Below are positions 29,501 through 42,200 of a stretch of 64,000 nt of DNA, piece after piece (position 1 is the first letter of the stretch; each line of letters starts with the position of its first letter). Origin of the DNA: Himantopus leucocephalus. Lineage: Eukaryota > Chordata > Aves > Charadriiformes > Recurvirostridae. Both the position numbers and the translations under genes were made by a program. The stretch is from NCBI GenBank assembly GCA_003993805.1, contig RSEF01000004.1, positions 75,047,051 through 75,111,050 of the forward strand, read 5' to 3'. Under the pieces are notes generated by a model. The model was not told where the DNA came from and did no database searches. It was given only the letters and a program-made list of their open reading frames with translations.

Positions 29501-32500
29501 GTAGCATGTTTCCCAGGTTACAAAATAAGCAATAGCAAAAATATAGCAAAGATGTAATTCCTTGGCATCGTTTCTACTCATATCTGTCCTTCACACAATT
29601 TTTCTATCTTTGTAAGGAACGAAAATATAATCTCTGGTGGTTAGCAGCTCTGTTTGTTATGAAACAAGTTGAGAAACAAGATCCAAAAGCAGGCATGAAT
29701 TTCTAACAAAGAATAATTGGCTGTCTATAAGTTGTCATTATGCAATTCATGCTTCAACTGCTGATTAAAGCTGCATAACCTACTAGGTGTTCACAGACTA
29801 TTTAAAACCTTGTGGGTAACATCTAAAACCTTAAAATTAGCCTGTTAGTAACTAACTAATCCAGATTATAAAGCACAGGTTTCAAGTTCTCATATATTGA
29901 ATTAGCATCTTGGGTATTACCATGCTAAAATGTACACCTTAAGTTCTCAGGGAACTGAACAGGTAACCTCAGTGATTCTTATGGATTTGAATCAAATTTT
30001 GGGCAAAAGAAAAGTTTAACAAGTTCACATATGAGATGCCTTTTTAAATGTTTGTAGGGGTGAAGAGAAGGAAAAGCCCAGCAATCCCCATTGTCAGTAT
30101 AGTTCCCAGCATAGTCCCAATTGTCTATAGTTCCCTACTAGAGTTTAGTCAAGACTGTGCATTGCTGGGGTAGATCATCTTCTGTCAAAGGAGCTGGTAT
30201 TGCTGACATTTCTTCTGGTTTCATGCCGTAGCCAGGTATTGTTGAAGTATAGGCTGGGCAGTCTCAAAGAACTTAAAAATATAAGTGTCAAATGGAGGTC
30301 TAGCTCTTGGGCATGGTTTGCAAGCAAGTCAGGCTGCTAGCGTTCTGAAAGCCAAAACCACGTCAGTGTTTACACTGACACAAAGAAAAAGAAGTCTGAG
30401 GACAAGTTGATGTTCCAGATTTCAGATATTCAGAAATCTTTACTGTAAACAAAAGATTTTATGTAATCAGCCAGATAGTTTGTTTCAAGTGGCCTGTTTT
30501 GTTTGGTTTTTTTTTTAAAAAAAAACCTCTTGTCTAAGCAGGCTGCCTACTGTCCGTTGAAGTAGTGTTCACCAGCAGTAGCCCGAGTTCTTCCTCTTAT
30601 GGAAAATGAATAAGTTTGTGCACCACTTCATGGGCAAGGACTGTCATATGACTCTACAGTCTGGTGGAGGCATTGGCCGTGCTCAAACAGAGCCTATGGC
30701 CCATGTGTAAACATGTAAAAGTGCATGTAAACATGTCAGGTTTCACCTTTTGCAGATTTATGTCAGTTGGGGTGTGATGAGATATGGTTTGTAACTGATG
30801 CACTCACGCTTGGCAAAGGTCCTTTAATATGCAGGTATTTGCCCTATGAAAACTGTAGGTTAGGCATTGAAGCTTGTTTGAACTGTAGGTTTTCCTGAAT
30901 TCTTTGCTGTTTTGGTTCTTACTTAATCCGACTTGTGGAATCTCAGCAGGTTTGAGAAGAGACATTCTCCTACTTTGGGATACTATTAACATTTTTCTAG
31001 AGGCCTTTTGTTTGGTTTTGGGTTTTGTGTGGTTTTTGAGGAAAATGTTGAGACTTCATTCTTTCAACCCTGCAAGCTCTTTTTGTACATCTTGTTGCTG
31101 ATTTGGATTACGTAGAATGTGTCAGTGAAGTCTGGGTGCTAAATAATGCATGTACTGCATGCTGTATTGTTACTGAGCCTTTCAAGACAGCAAGGAATTT
31201 TTTTTAGATGTTTCTGTGTCAGGCTCTTTCTAGGCAATTTTGTTGTGTCAGTTGCTGGGTGAGTTGCGTGGTAAACCTCATGAGTTGATGCCTCAGGCGA
31301 TGAGCTCTCAGGGGACAGGCCTGCTTTCCAGCACCCTCTCAGGAGTGGAACTGAACAGTCTGACCAACCTCGACCTGGTCTCTGGGGTGGCATCTGCCCT
31401 GCTCTTTCCTTCAGTGGCCTCAGATGAGCAGATGGATAGACTTCGGGGGATTCAGATGCAGAAGCTCAGAACAAAGCAGTTGTTCACTTGAGTATAAATT
31501 GCGATTAAAGACCAAAGTTAAAGCAGTAAAGGCATATAAACACACTGATGTTTAATGGTTATTCCTAGCTTTCATCAATTTTCTTCAGCCCTGTCACTCC
31601 CAAGCTTGGATAAGAAGCTCAGGAGTTTACCCTAGCTGAACCTGTTGGGATACCCCAACTTTATATTTGGCTTCCTAAACAGCCTTATTTTGATCATTAT
31701 TTTCTTTCATGTTTGATTTTTCCCTGTGGGCTTTTTTCTGCTTAACTGTGTACGGTCAGATGTTCAACAAGTATTACTAAATACAGTTCCATCCTGCTTT
31801 TCACTTTATGATTATGATCTTTCCTGAACGGACTTCAAAGGAATGCTTGATTTATAAGACTGTGAGGATAGATTTGTATAGGTGAAGAGCTTTATTTTTT
31901 GTAGATTGCAAATTGCATTTTGAAGTATTTTGTTTAATGTTCACAGAACACTAATTCCAATTTTGCATCAGAAAGCAAAAAGAGGCACTCCTCATCAGGC
32001 AAAACAAGCTGTTCACTGTATACATGCCATATTTTCAAATAAAGAAGTGCAACTTGCACAGATCTTTGAGGTATGTCTTGCTTTTTAGTTTTTAAGATTT
32101 GTTTCTGTTGTTCTTAATTGATACTAGTAATTAATGTTAATCTAATTCGTCCTGTTTATTAACAGATAACAATTTATGAGGTCAGGACGCCTACAGGTGC
32201 ATGGTAGTCGAGATAAGTCATTAATCTTACAGGAGAAAATTATTAATATTTGTGTTTTACAGTCACGATTTTGTAATATTCTGATGTCTGATAGATAAGG
32301 TATTCCTTTCTGTCTACATGGGAAAAGTTAGGGGAAAATAAGCTAAATATGCTGGACCAATCCACACTAAATCCCATGAGGACACATTTAGCAGATACTA
32401 TATGAGAGATAACATCCTCCGCTTTCAAAATGTCTTGAATTACCATGCTTTAAGGTCTTTGCACATACAGCGCTTTCTCACTGAGGAAGTTAGTGCAGAA

Positions 32501-33221
32501 TAACTACTTGACTATAAACTCAGACATGAGCTTACTGCTTGCTTAGACAAGCTGTAAAGCAAAAAGTCACCTTATGCAGAGCAGAGAGGTTATTACTTTT
32601 CACTGTAATCTCTTAAATAATAACATTATTAATCTGCACTTGTAAAATATCTTAGGTTCTTAATCTTGGCTGTCTTTGAACCTATGCATAATTCAGAAGT
32701 GTGAAAAGCTTTGAATTAAGCTTCCAGAGTTTGATCTCTGCCTAGACTTCCATGAGAGTGCACATTACCTCCCTAATACCAGAACACAATGCGAGAGTGA
32801 TACAGCAGCAGGGAATTATCCTGGTGACTGTTACCTGGAAGGGAAATGCTGATTGCCAATAGAAATGTCCCTAGTGGTTTCCAAGGTTTTTTTACCTTTA
32901 TTATTTTCTGCCATTTGCAGTTACGATTCAAGTTTTCACAACTCCTGAATAGAATTGAGTCAGAGTTTTTCCCGTGTCTCCCAGGTTTGAATGTGTTTCA
33001 CTGTTAAAACAGGAAGAGAATATAAAATTTGTTTTGTCTCATCTTGTGAGATTTTTGGTTGCTCTGTTAATTAGGAAATTGCATTCTTTCTCCATTTTTA
33101 TTCTCTGACTTTATTAATTCTTATGGAAAAACTGTGAAACTCATCAGCAATCCAGCAGTAAAATAACTTATTTGTAGGCATGCTNGGCAACCTGTTGCAG
33201 TGTCCAGCTGCCCTCACTGTG

Positions 33222-33253
<32 letters not shown>

Positions 33254-36200
33254 CCCCTTCCCCAGCCTCTTAGTAGAAGTTTGAATGCTGATGTACCAGA
33301 ACAACTTATAACTCCATTAGTTTCATTGGGTCATATTTCTATGTTGGCTCCAGACCAGTTTGCTTCTCCAATGAAATCTGTTGTTGCAAATTTCATTGTG
33401 AAAGATCTCCTGATGAATGACAGGGTAAGATTTTCCTTTTTGTTAAATGAGTCAATAAAGGAACATTCTATAAATGGCTATTACAGTGACAATTGCAGTA
33501 TAAAAGAGCTTTATGTGAAAAAAAGCTTAGTCCATGACTTTTTTTTTTTTCATTTTTACTTTTGCATCTTCTGTATGGGTTGAACCAGTTCTTAAACTTA
33601 CATGAATTTCTGTAGTCAACAGGTGAGAAAAATGGCAAATTGTGGTCTCCAGATGAAGAAGTTTCTCCAGAAGTACTAGCAAAGGTGAGTGATCTGCTGT
33701 CAGTAATAATGTGTATATTTGAGATTAAAAATGTACTTTTTTCCAAGTTGTGCAATGGAGAGTATTGGAATAAATCCCTTCGAGTACTTTTGTATTAGTC
33801 TCCTTAGAATATGCAGTGTTCTAGGGTTTTTGTGGATTACACACACAGTTACAGAACTGGTAGAAACTATGCATTTTGGTGTCTTCACTTACTGATATTA
33901 ATTACGCTGAATGGTGAGAAAATTTAAGAGATTCAAAAGTTTTAGTTTTCCTTACAAGAAAGGTAATTTGACTTTACTGACTGTAAACACACTTGAAATA
34001 AATTAAGACCCTGATGAATTTTATTCATTCATCTTTATAGGCTATTTACTGTGAATCTAATTACGGCCATTTCTAGAAATGTTTATCTAGTTGCTCTTAT
34101 TTTTAGTCATGTAGCAAGTATCCTGCATCCTCTAGATGCACTTGTGAGAAGACACTGAACTGTAGTTGAAATGTCCCGATGTCACAAAGACTGCTACTTC
34201 CCTCTTCACTCTGTAAATATTTACTGCTTCATTCTGTTCCTGTAAAAATGTATCAGCTCTAATAAATAGGAGTCTATGGAAATTTCAATTTGACAGCAGT
34301 AGGCTTTAGTGCCTTATCAACTTTAGGAAGTAAGTTCATTGTCAATTTGTTCGTGTTTGATAGGTGCAAGCAATTAAACTTTTGGTACGCTGGCTGTTGG
34401 GCATGAAAAACAACCAGTCGAAATCCGCAAATTCCACACTCCGGTTATTATCAGCTATGCTCGTCAGTGAAGGAGACTTGACAGAACAGAAGCGAATCAG
34501 GTCAGATTTTGTTCCTTTCAGGCCTCCATCAATTTTGTTGTAGAATTTCAAAGTATATTAATTCTTTTGGAGCTTTTTTAGAATTTTAAGGTGAGCGCAA
34601 TGTTGACTAATGGGATGATAGAAAATGGATCTGATGGGAGTTTTAATATTAGGAGTGGAATGGCAGAGTAAACAAATGCTTGATACTCCCTCTTTCTTGT
34701 AATTTACTAATAATCTATGACAGAATTCTATAGATATCTTGATAGTAAAAGACATTATAGAGAGTAAAAGACCTGCAGGAGTATCTTTGAAAACAATTGA
34801 GTGATGAGATTTAATACACTCTTAAGAGCTGGGTGATGTTGGGTGGAGCTTCTTCATTCCAACAGTGAGGTAATGTACCTCATCTTCATTCTGAGGGAGA
34901 AGGAAAGAAAGAGAAAATTTGTGGCAAAAGTGTTGCTTTCATTTAGGCAGTGATATGAGAATAAGAAACTTGACTCTTCTCATTTCACTACTCTACTGGA
35001 ATTAGGTTTTTTGTGGGGAAGACGGAGAACCTTATTTTCACAAATTTGGTTGGGTTGATTTAGCTTGATCTGAAGCTATAGAACTGGGATCTGATCTGAC
35101 AGAGGAAAAACCTTAATTGCTCATTGATCTTGTAAAAAGAAGAAATTGTGACATACAAGCGGTTTAAGGATAGTTGTGGTGAGGTGGTGTTTTCTGTTTT
35201 TTTCCTCTCATGTTTGTATAGTAAATCGGATATGTCTCGACTGCGATTAGCTGCTGGTAGTGCAATAATGAAGCTTGCACAGGAGCCCTGTTACCATGAA
35301 ATAATTACCCCAGAACAGTTCCAGCTCTGTGCACTTGTCATTAATGTAAGTAACTGCATTTGAACTGAAGTGACTCTTAATTAATTGAGTTCAGAGTCCT
35401 TACATCTGAGCTTTTGTTGCTGCTACATTGAGTATTTTCTATTTCTCACTGCAGCTTTCAAGAGAGTTCTTGAAATTTCAAATATTTATTGTGCTGCACC
35501 TGTTGATATTTTTAAAATGTCTCTCCTCATAATTCCACCTTGAATGCTTTCTTTTTTTCCTTTTTTCTTTAAAGACCAAGGTTTTTATGGTTGCACTCTT
35601 ATGTTTTATGTTGCTGTAGGATGAGTGCTACCAAGTGAGGCAGATATTTGCCCAGAAACTGCATAAGGCACTTGTGAAATTACTGCTACCTTTGGAATAT
35701 ATGGCAATCTTTGCTTTGTGTGCCAAAGACCCTGTGAAAGAGAGAAGAGCACATGCCAGACAGTGCTTGCTCAAAAACATCAGTATACGAAGAGAATATA
35801 TTAAGCAGAATCCTATGGCTAACGGTTAGTATTTCAGTAAAATTGTTAATAATACTATAGTCAAATACTGAACTGGAAGGAGTAATCATTAAAACTAAAG
35901 CAAATTGCTTTTGTAAAGAAACACTGGGTAAGTTTAATTTGTTTCCTCATCTTTGTATTAGACACATTCAAATCTAAATTTACTTAGTTTAGCATTAGCA
36001 TAAACCAGGAAATACTTCTCTGTACATTGCTGAGAATTATACATGTAAAATATAATGCTGTTATTGTGGTAGTTGTTTTCGTTAAAACATAAAATTTTGT
36101 TTTCTGATACTTTAGGCTTTATGACCTTCTTCCTGAAGCAAGATCAAGTAGTTTTGTAGTAGTAAAACTCATTCCTTTATTTTTAATGATTCATTAAAAG

Positions 36201-39200
36201 TAAAATTTGTAGGTAGAAAATGCAAGTCAAAATTTTACATTTCATATTTGAAAAAGTGTTTATTGTGGGGTGTGTGTATAATCTAGAGGTTATTTATGAT
36301 TTTTCATTACTGTAGAAAAATTGCTGTCCTTGCTGCCTGAATATGTGGTACCATATATGATTCACTTACTGGCACATGATCCAGATTTCACAAAACCTCA
36401 GGATGTTGATCAGCTTCGTGATGTCAAAGAGTAAGTGTCAAATGATTCTAGAGTTGTTACACTGAGAATTTTTCTGTGCTTGGAAAAAAAATGATTAGAA
36501 AGAGGAACTGTTTTATCAACAGTATTTTGGCAAACAGTAATCTTGGAAATGTGTAACACTTTAACCAAGGGAAGAAGGCATCAACAACTGCTTAGCAGTA
36601 TATTCTGAAAGCCCAAATGGTAGCCTGTAGGTCACGCCATAGTATACCAAATCAACGAATTGTCAAGGCTTCTTTTAAAGTGAAGTAATGATTTTGGATT
36701 CTTGTATTTGTGCCTAGGAATATCTCTGGAATGCCCCGACACACTTAAAGAGATGCCAACTAATGTCAGTTCAAATATTTTGGAACTTATAAAATACAGA
36801 GCTTCTCCAAGACTTGAAAACATAATGCCACTGACACTGGGTCAGAGTCCTGCTTCACTGGAAACTCCTCCCCCCCGGCAAACCTACTAGAATTCATGCT
36901 AAGTTTGCTGCTGACTCATCATTTGTAGTATACGTCTGCAGTGCAGGCTTAGTGCTTCTTCCTGTATCTGGCACAGATTATTGTACACAAGCCTGTCATA
37001 CAGAAGCTTGTTCTGTAGCGTTTCCAGTTTGAGACCTTCTTGTATGCCTCAAATAATCTTACATACCCAAGTATAACTTTTGTATTCCTCTGTGTCTTGT
37101 AATGAATTTTAAAAAAATACATAAATTTTACCACTTTTAAAAAATTGTTTAAGTGTCCCCGTCCCACTTTAGTTTTAGTGTTTTGGGTTTTTCTTGTTCT
37201 TATTTTTGGTGGAACTGTGAGCTATGTTGTTTTGCTATTACAAAGGCATTTATAACCACATACTACAATACACATTATCAGAAAAGCAGTTCATTCGTGG
37301 CACAAATAGACCAGCTTACATCTTAATTCTTTTTGCACCTTCACCTGTGAGAGTCCAAGTCTGATTCTTTCTTTAAATGAAAAACTTAATTTGTTCTGAT
37401 TTCTGTGTTACTTGACTGACACCTGGTCAGAACCCGGAGTCAGGGAGGATTTCTTACCTAATCATCAAGTCTACTTTTTGTCCCAGGACTCCCTGTTCCT
37501 GGCAACATCTGAAAACACTCACCAGCATGTACTTTATCCAAAATGCATGGAACAAGTTCTGATTTGCAGTTGTTGAGTTAATACTTTCTCTGAGAATTGC
37601 TTTCTAGTGCACAGAGCTTTTTTGGACACCCCTTGTATAGTTCTCCTTTGTTGTCAAATTTCCTCCCTCATGTTTGTCACAGGCTGGCTGAACGAGCCAG
37701 AGAGGACTGCTCAAACAAAGAAATACTCTGTACGGGAATTTTGGCAGAAATACTTCTCTGAAGAGTCTCCTGAGATAAATGCAAAACATTTTTCTCATAT
37801 AATGTAATACACTGTTTCTTTCAAGAGTTCTGAGAGTCGTAGTGTTCACTTTAAAGTGATAGATGCTTGCAAACTGGGAAAAGCAGGCTGGCAGTGTGTT
37901 TTGTAGTTGTCTCCCTAGTTTGTCTTGGTTTTACATGGCCTAAATACAGTCATGTAAAGTAAATACATGCTTAGCAAGTTCCTTTACCACAATCAGTGAT
38001 ATTTATTCTTATGCAGTTTTTTAAGCTTGTCCCATAGAGGTATATTTGGTTTGAGTTTGGTTTTTATCTTGAGACAGTGTCTTTTTCTTCTGAATTCATA
38101 TTGCAAAAGTACTGAAATGAATACAGAGAATGAACTTAATTTATGTGACCGTGTTCTTCTAGGTGCATATTTTTCTACATGTAATCCCACTGTTGTTCTG
38201 GAAAGGTCTTGTTCGGGGTTGATGATGATTTATTTAATTTGTTGGTTTAGTGAGGAAATCAAACTATTAAAGTTGACATGTGTTAACTGGCATTACCAGA
38301 GCAAAATTTGTCCTCAATAGTAATCTTTGGACAATACAGGGTTCTGGAGAAGCTGGGTCAGTGTGGTATGTTATCGTTCCAGGATTCATCCCATTTAAGT
38401 TCTTGAGAATACTGAATAGTTGGATGTAAAGGTATCTAACACATTTATTTACTTACAGCCTTTGTAGCTATTGGATGCACATCAGAATATAGATGTCTTA
38501 CTTTATTGGAACACCGAATAACTATTTTAAGTGTTTTGATGGAGCACAACCCTCTCTTACTTTGAATTTTTGAGAAAAATGTTCCTTCATCTCTTGCATT
38601 ACAATCTTTAATTTGTATCAAGAAGACTGGGTCTTTTGTGGACAGGGAATTCTGACGTTCAGTCATCCTGTTTTTCTAGTTTTTTTNNNNNNNNNNNNNN
38701 NNNNNNNNNNNNNNNNNNNNNNNNNNNNNNNNNNNNNNNNNNNNNNNNNNNNNNNNNNNNNNNNNNNNNNNNNNNNNNNNNNNNNNTTTTTTTTTTTAAA
38801 TGTCCTGGACTGCTGTAGTTCAAAAATTGTATTAAGAATTAGTGTACAATAATTGGTGTTTCTTTTACTTGATGGCATAATTAATGCCTTTAACATACTA
38901 CCTGGTGAGTACACAACACTGAGATGGTTACCTGAGCACTGAGGCATAGGTTCCTGATTAACTACAGTTTTTCACATAACTGCAGGTTTTTCCTTTATTG
39001 ACATAAGCACGGCATAAATTATGATGCAGATACTTAATTGTGACACTACTAGCATTGGAGGTCTTAAATTTTCAATCTTAATATTTTTTAATATAGCTGT
39101 TAATGCTGTTAAATTTAACAGCAAATGTCTACACCCTTTTGAATATCTCATTTTACTTCAGACGTAATTCACAGGGGACAGAAAATATCAGGGGAGGAGG

Positions 39201-42200
39201 GCAAAAACAAAAAAACCCATAAAAAACAGAACCTATTTTTATTCCTTTTTTCCATCAGCTGTCCTTTCTTGGGATTCTGAAACTGTCTTTCCTAGGTTCT
39301 GGCTAAATTATGTTGGAATGCTTTTTAATCTAGCTCAAAAAATTAGAAGTTTNCTGGCTGATATAAAAATGCTGAGAACAGTATAAATCACATTTTTAAT
39401 ATAAATTTCATGTGTATTAATTTTCATGTTCTGTGTTCCATGAACTGTTACTGCATTAGTTTCCAAAGTCTTCGGTTAGAGCAGAACTTTGTGGTAATTG
39501 TTCATTGTAAGGGTAGAGACAAATGATCCCTCTGTAAATAGCCATTAGCATTTACCATTGCTTCTTCCCGCGCTGATTTTTCATTTATACAAAAAGTTTC
39601 CGCTATCGGAGCAGTTCACGTGGATGAGGTTTGCTGAGTTGGCAGAATCTTGCCTCTCCTTGCTTCGTGTTCACTCTGTGACACCAGCCTGGAGCTGGGT
39701 TGGTGTTACCTTAGGAAGGGAGGAGGCAGACAGAAGATCACCTTCTTTAGCAGCAGCCAGTACCAGACTGGTGCTTTTAAGTATCCTGAGAAGAGTGTAT
39801 CTCTCTACTGCTGTAATTGTATCACCTTTGATAACATTCAAATATAATCAATGAAGCATTTGTAACTTTGAAGCAAGTTTAGTTGTTTGTATAAACTTAA
39901 CTACATTCCTCTTTTGATAAGGCATTCAGCAATTTAGAGAAAAGCTATGTCTTAACTAAAAAAATCATGCGTACTTAAGACAGACATTTCTCATGCATTC
40001 TGTTAAAATAAAGGGTGGGGGAACGTCCAGTATTAGTACGGTGGTATTTAGGTAATTTTCAGTGTTCTGAGAAAATGGACATTTATTCCATGCACTAATG
40101 GAATGCACAAACACTTGCTTCTTTTTCTGTCTACTTCCTTTTTGGAAAACCCTGATGTGTAAGGGTATCCCACTGACTCAGACCATGGTTCTTTTTGGCC
40201 TGGTATTGCTCTCCCAGAGGGACCAAACCAACATGATAAGGGAGAGCATGCAAGTCTAACCACTTTCTGCAGTACGTTCCCCCTCGTACTCCCCCAGAAT
40301 TTGTGATTTTTATAATGCTAGACTCCATCTATGCCTCTTGGTTTTGATGTCTGCCCATGGACTTGTTCACAGATTTGTCTGCTCTGGTTTTAAACCTGCC
40401 CGTGCTCTGCCTTCAAAATCTCTTGTGGCAGTAGGTGCCAGAAATTTGCAACCTGCTGGTTGTGCAGGAGCACTTTCTTTTCTTCCTTAAGCATGTTCTC
40501 TCTCCTGTTAGTTGCACCAAATGCTTCCTGCTTTTTATAAAATACTCGGTAAATAGAGCAAATAAAACATTATAAGAATAATATATTTAAGTAAATGTTG
40601 TGTAGTACTGGCACTAGGATGATGCAGCTATTAAACATGTGCCTCAGGAACAGGCCATTTCTACAGAGATTGCCTTTTTGGCTGGCCAAATGTTTTTCAG
40701 CATCTCTGGTATCTCTCGCCTGCCTGCTCCCTCGTAACTTCAACACATGGGAATTAATTTTTCTTGTGAGAAAGTCTTAATAAATTAACTTGGTCTCTGA
40801 GGAAATGTAAAATTACACGAAGAATGTGACATGCCAGTTATGAAAACTTCCTTGACTTTTCTCCAGAGACAAAATAAAATAAAAAACTTCCTACTGCCTA
40901 CCCAGCCTGACCAAATCAGTCAACAGAAACCAGCCCTAGCAAGATCTTAAAATACCATGACTGTACTGGAGAAACCCAGAATAGATAGAGGGTGTTAAAA
41001 ATATTTTTACACTGGCTTTCTGTATAGTAAGTGTATACATTTTCTACTGTTGTAGTGAACCGAATTCTGCATTACCTTTTGGAAAGCATTTCCCAGAGGT
41101 GCTTTGCCTTGCAAATAGAGGGTGTTGACACACCTTTTCAGTCCTCTAATATCTCACATTCTGGGTTTCATTGGGTCTTCTCTACTGCTATCCCTTCAAA
41201 GTGTGAGAGAAAGCAAGGCAATTGATGAAGTTAAATGATGAGAAGTAAAAGCAGGATAGACAGTGGTTTTTAAGTGAAGAGGAGGTCTGTAGCTCTAAAC
41301 TGATGGCATCGTGATTGAGACTGTTAATCCAGAAAAAATATTTTAAAATACTCAAGAAAATATTTTAAAAATTAAATACGTATTTGAAGTTCCCTTTTTT
41401 AAGATTGAACATTTTCTTTTAGCCAAAACCAACTGCTGTATTAGGTACAGTCAACAAACCATTATCTGCAACTGGAAGGAGACCATATATTAGAACTACA
41501 GGATCGGAGACTGGAAGCAATATCAGTGTAAACTCTGAGCTGAGCTCTTCTGCAGGAAACAGATCAAGGTACAGGACTGTGAAATTTCTTTCATCAACTG
41601 TTTTTACTTCATGTTCTCCAGTGTGTTTGCATGTTTTAGAACAGGAGGTGATTTGGTGTGTGTGTGTGCCTGTGTGTTTGAAGAGCATCTTTATTTTGTC
41701 CAGTTTTAAAAAATGTAATAGTTCTCTACAGGTAAAATCTCCATCTTTGCTTTTTGTTTTGGGGCTTTTTTAGTAGACAAAAACTCTGTACAGTGTTTAG
41801 GTATGGCCTGCCTGTAATTACATATAATACAACAGAAGAGACACTATACTGTCTGGAATTTTGGTGGTTAATATTCATAATATTTTTACATCAGAAAATG
41901 TATTAATTGAAGAGAACAGCCCAGCCATAATTAATACTAAACAGATTTTGCAAGTCATACATTTTTGATGTATAAACTAGGATTAATCCTGATTGGTAAT
42001 AAGAAACATTTTTGATGTAGATGAAGTATGCTAACCTGTTCAAGATTAGGAACAATTAAAAAGAGCTTGGTGAAGAGGATCAGGAGCTCAGTGGAAAGAT
42101 GCAACATATGAATATAATATTTGGTCTTTTCTCTAGTAATTGTTTTATGTGGATCCAGAGTTTTTAAATTTGTCGTAAATCTGGAGGAACAATTTACCCT

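Noticed and set aside
36702..36890. Open frame with [20 protein letters not shown] as the missing PDS5A exon
   Set aside because: It does not resemble the expected family segment and has no matching splice phase.
38613..38947. Frames across 38687-38786
   Set aside because: They cross the scaffold gap and are meaningless.
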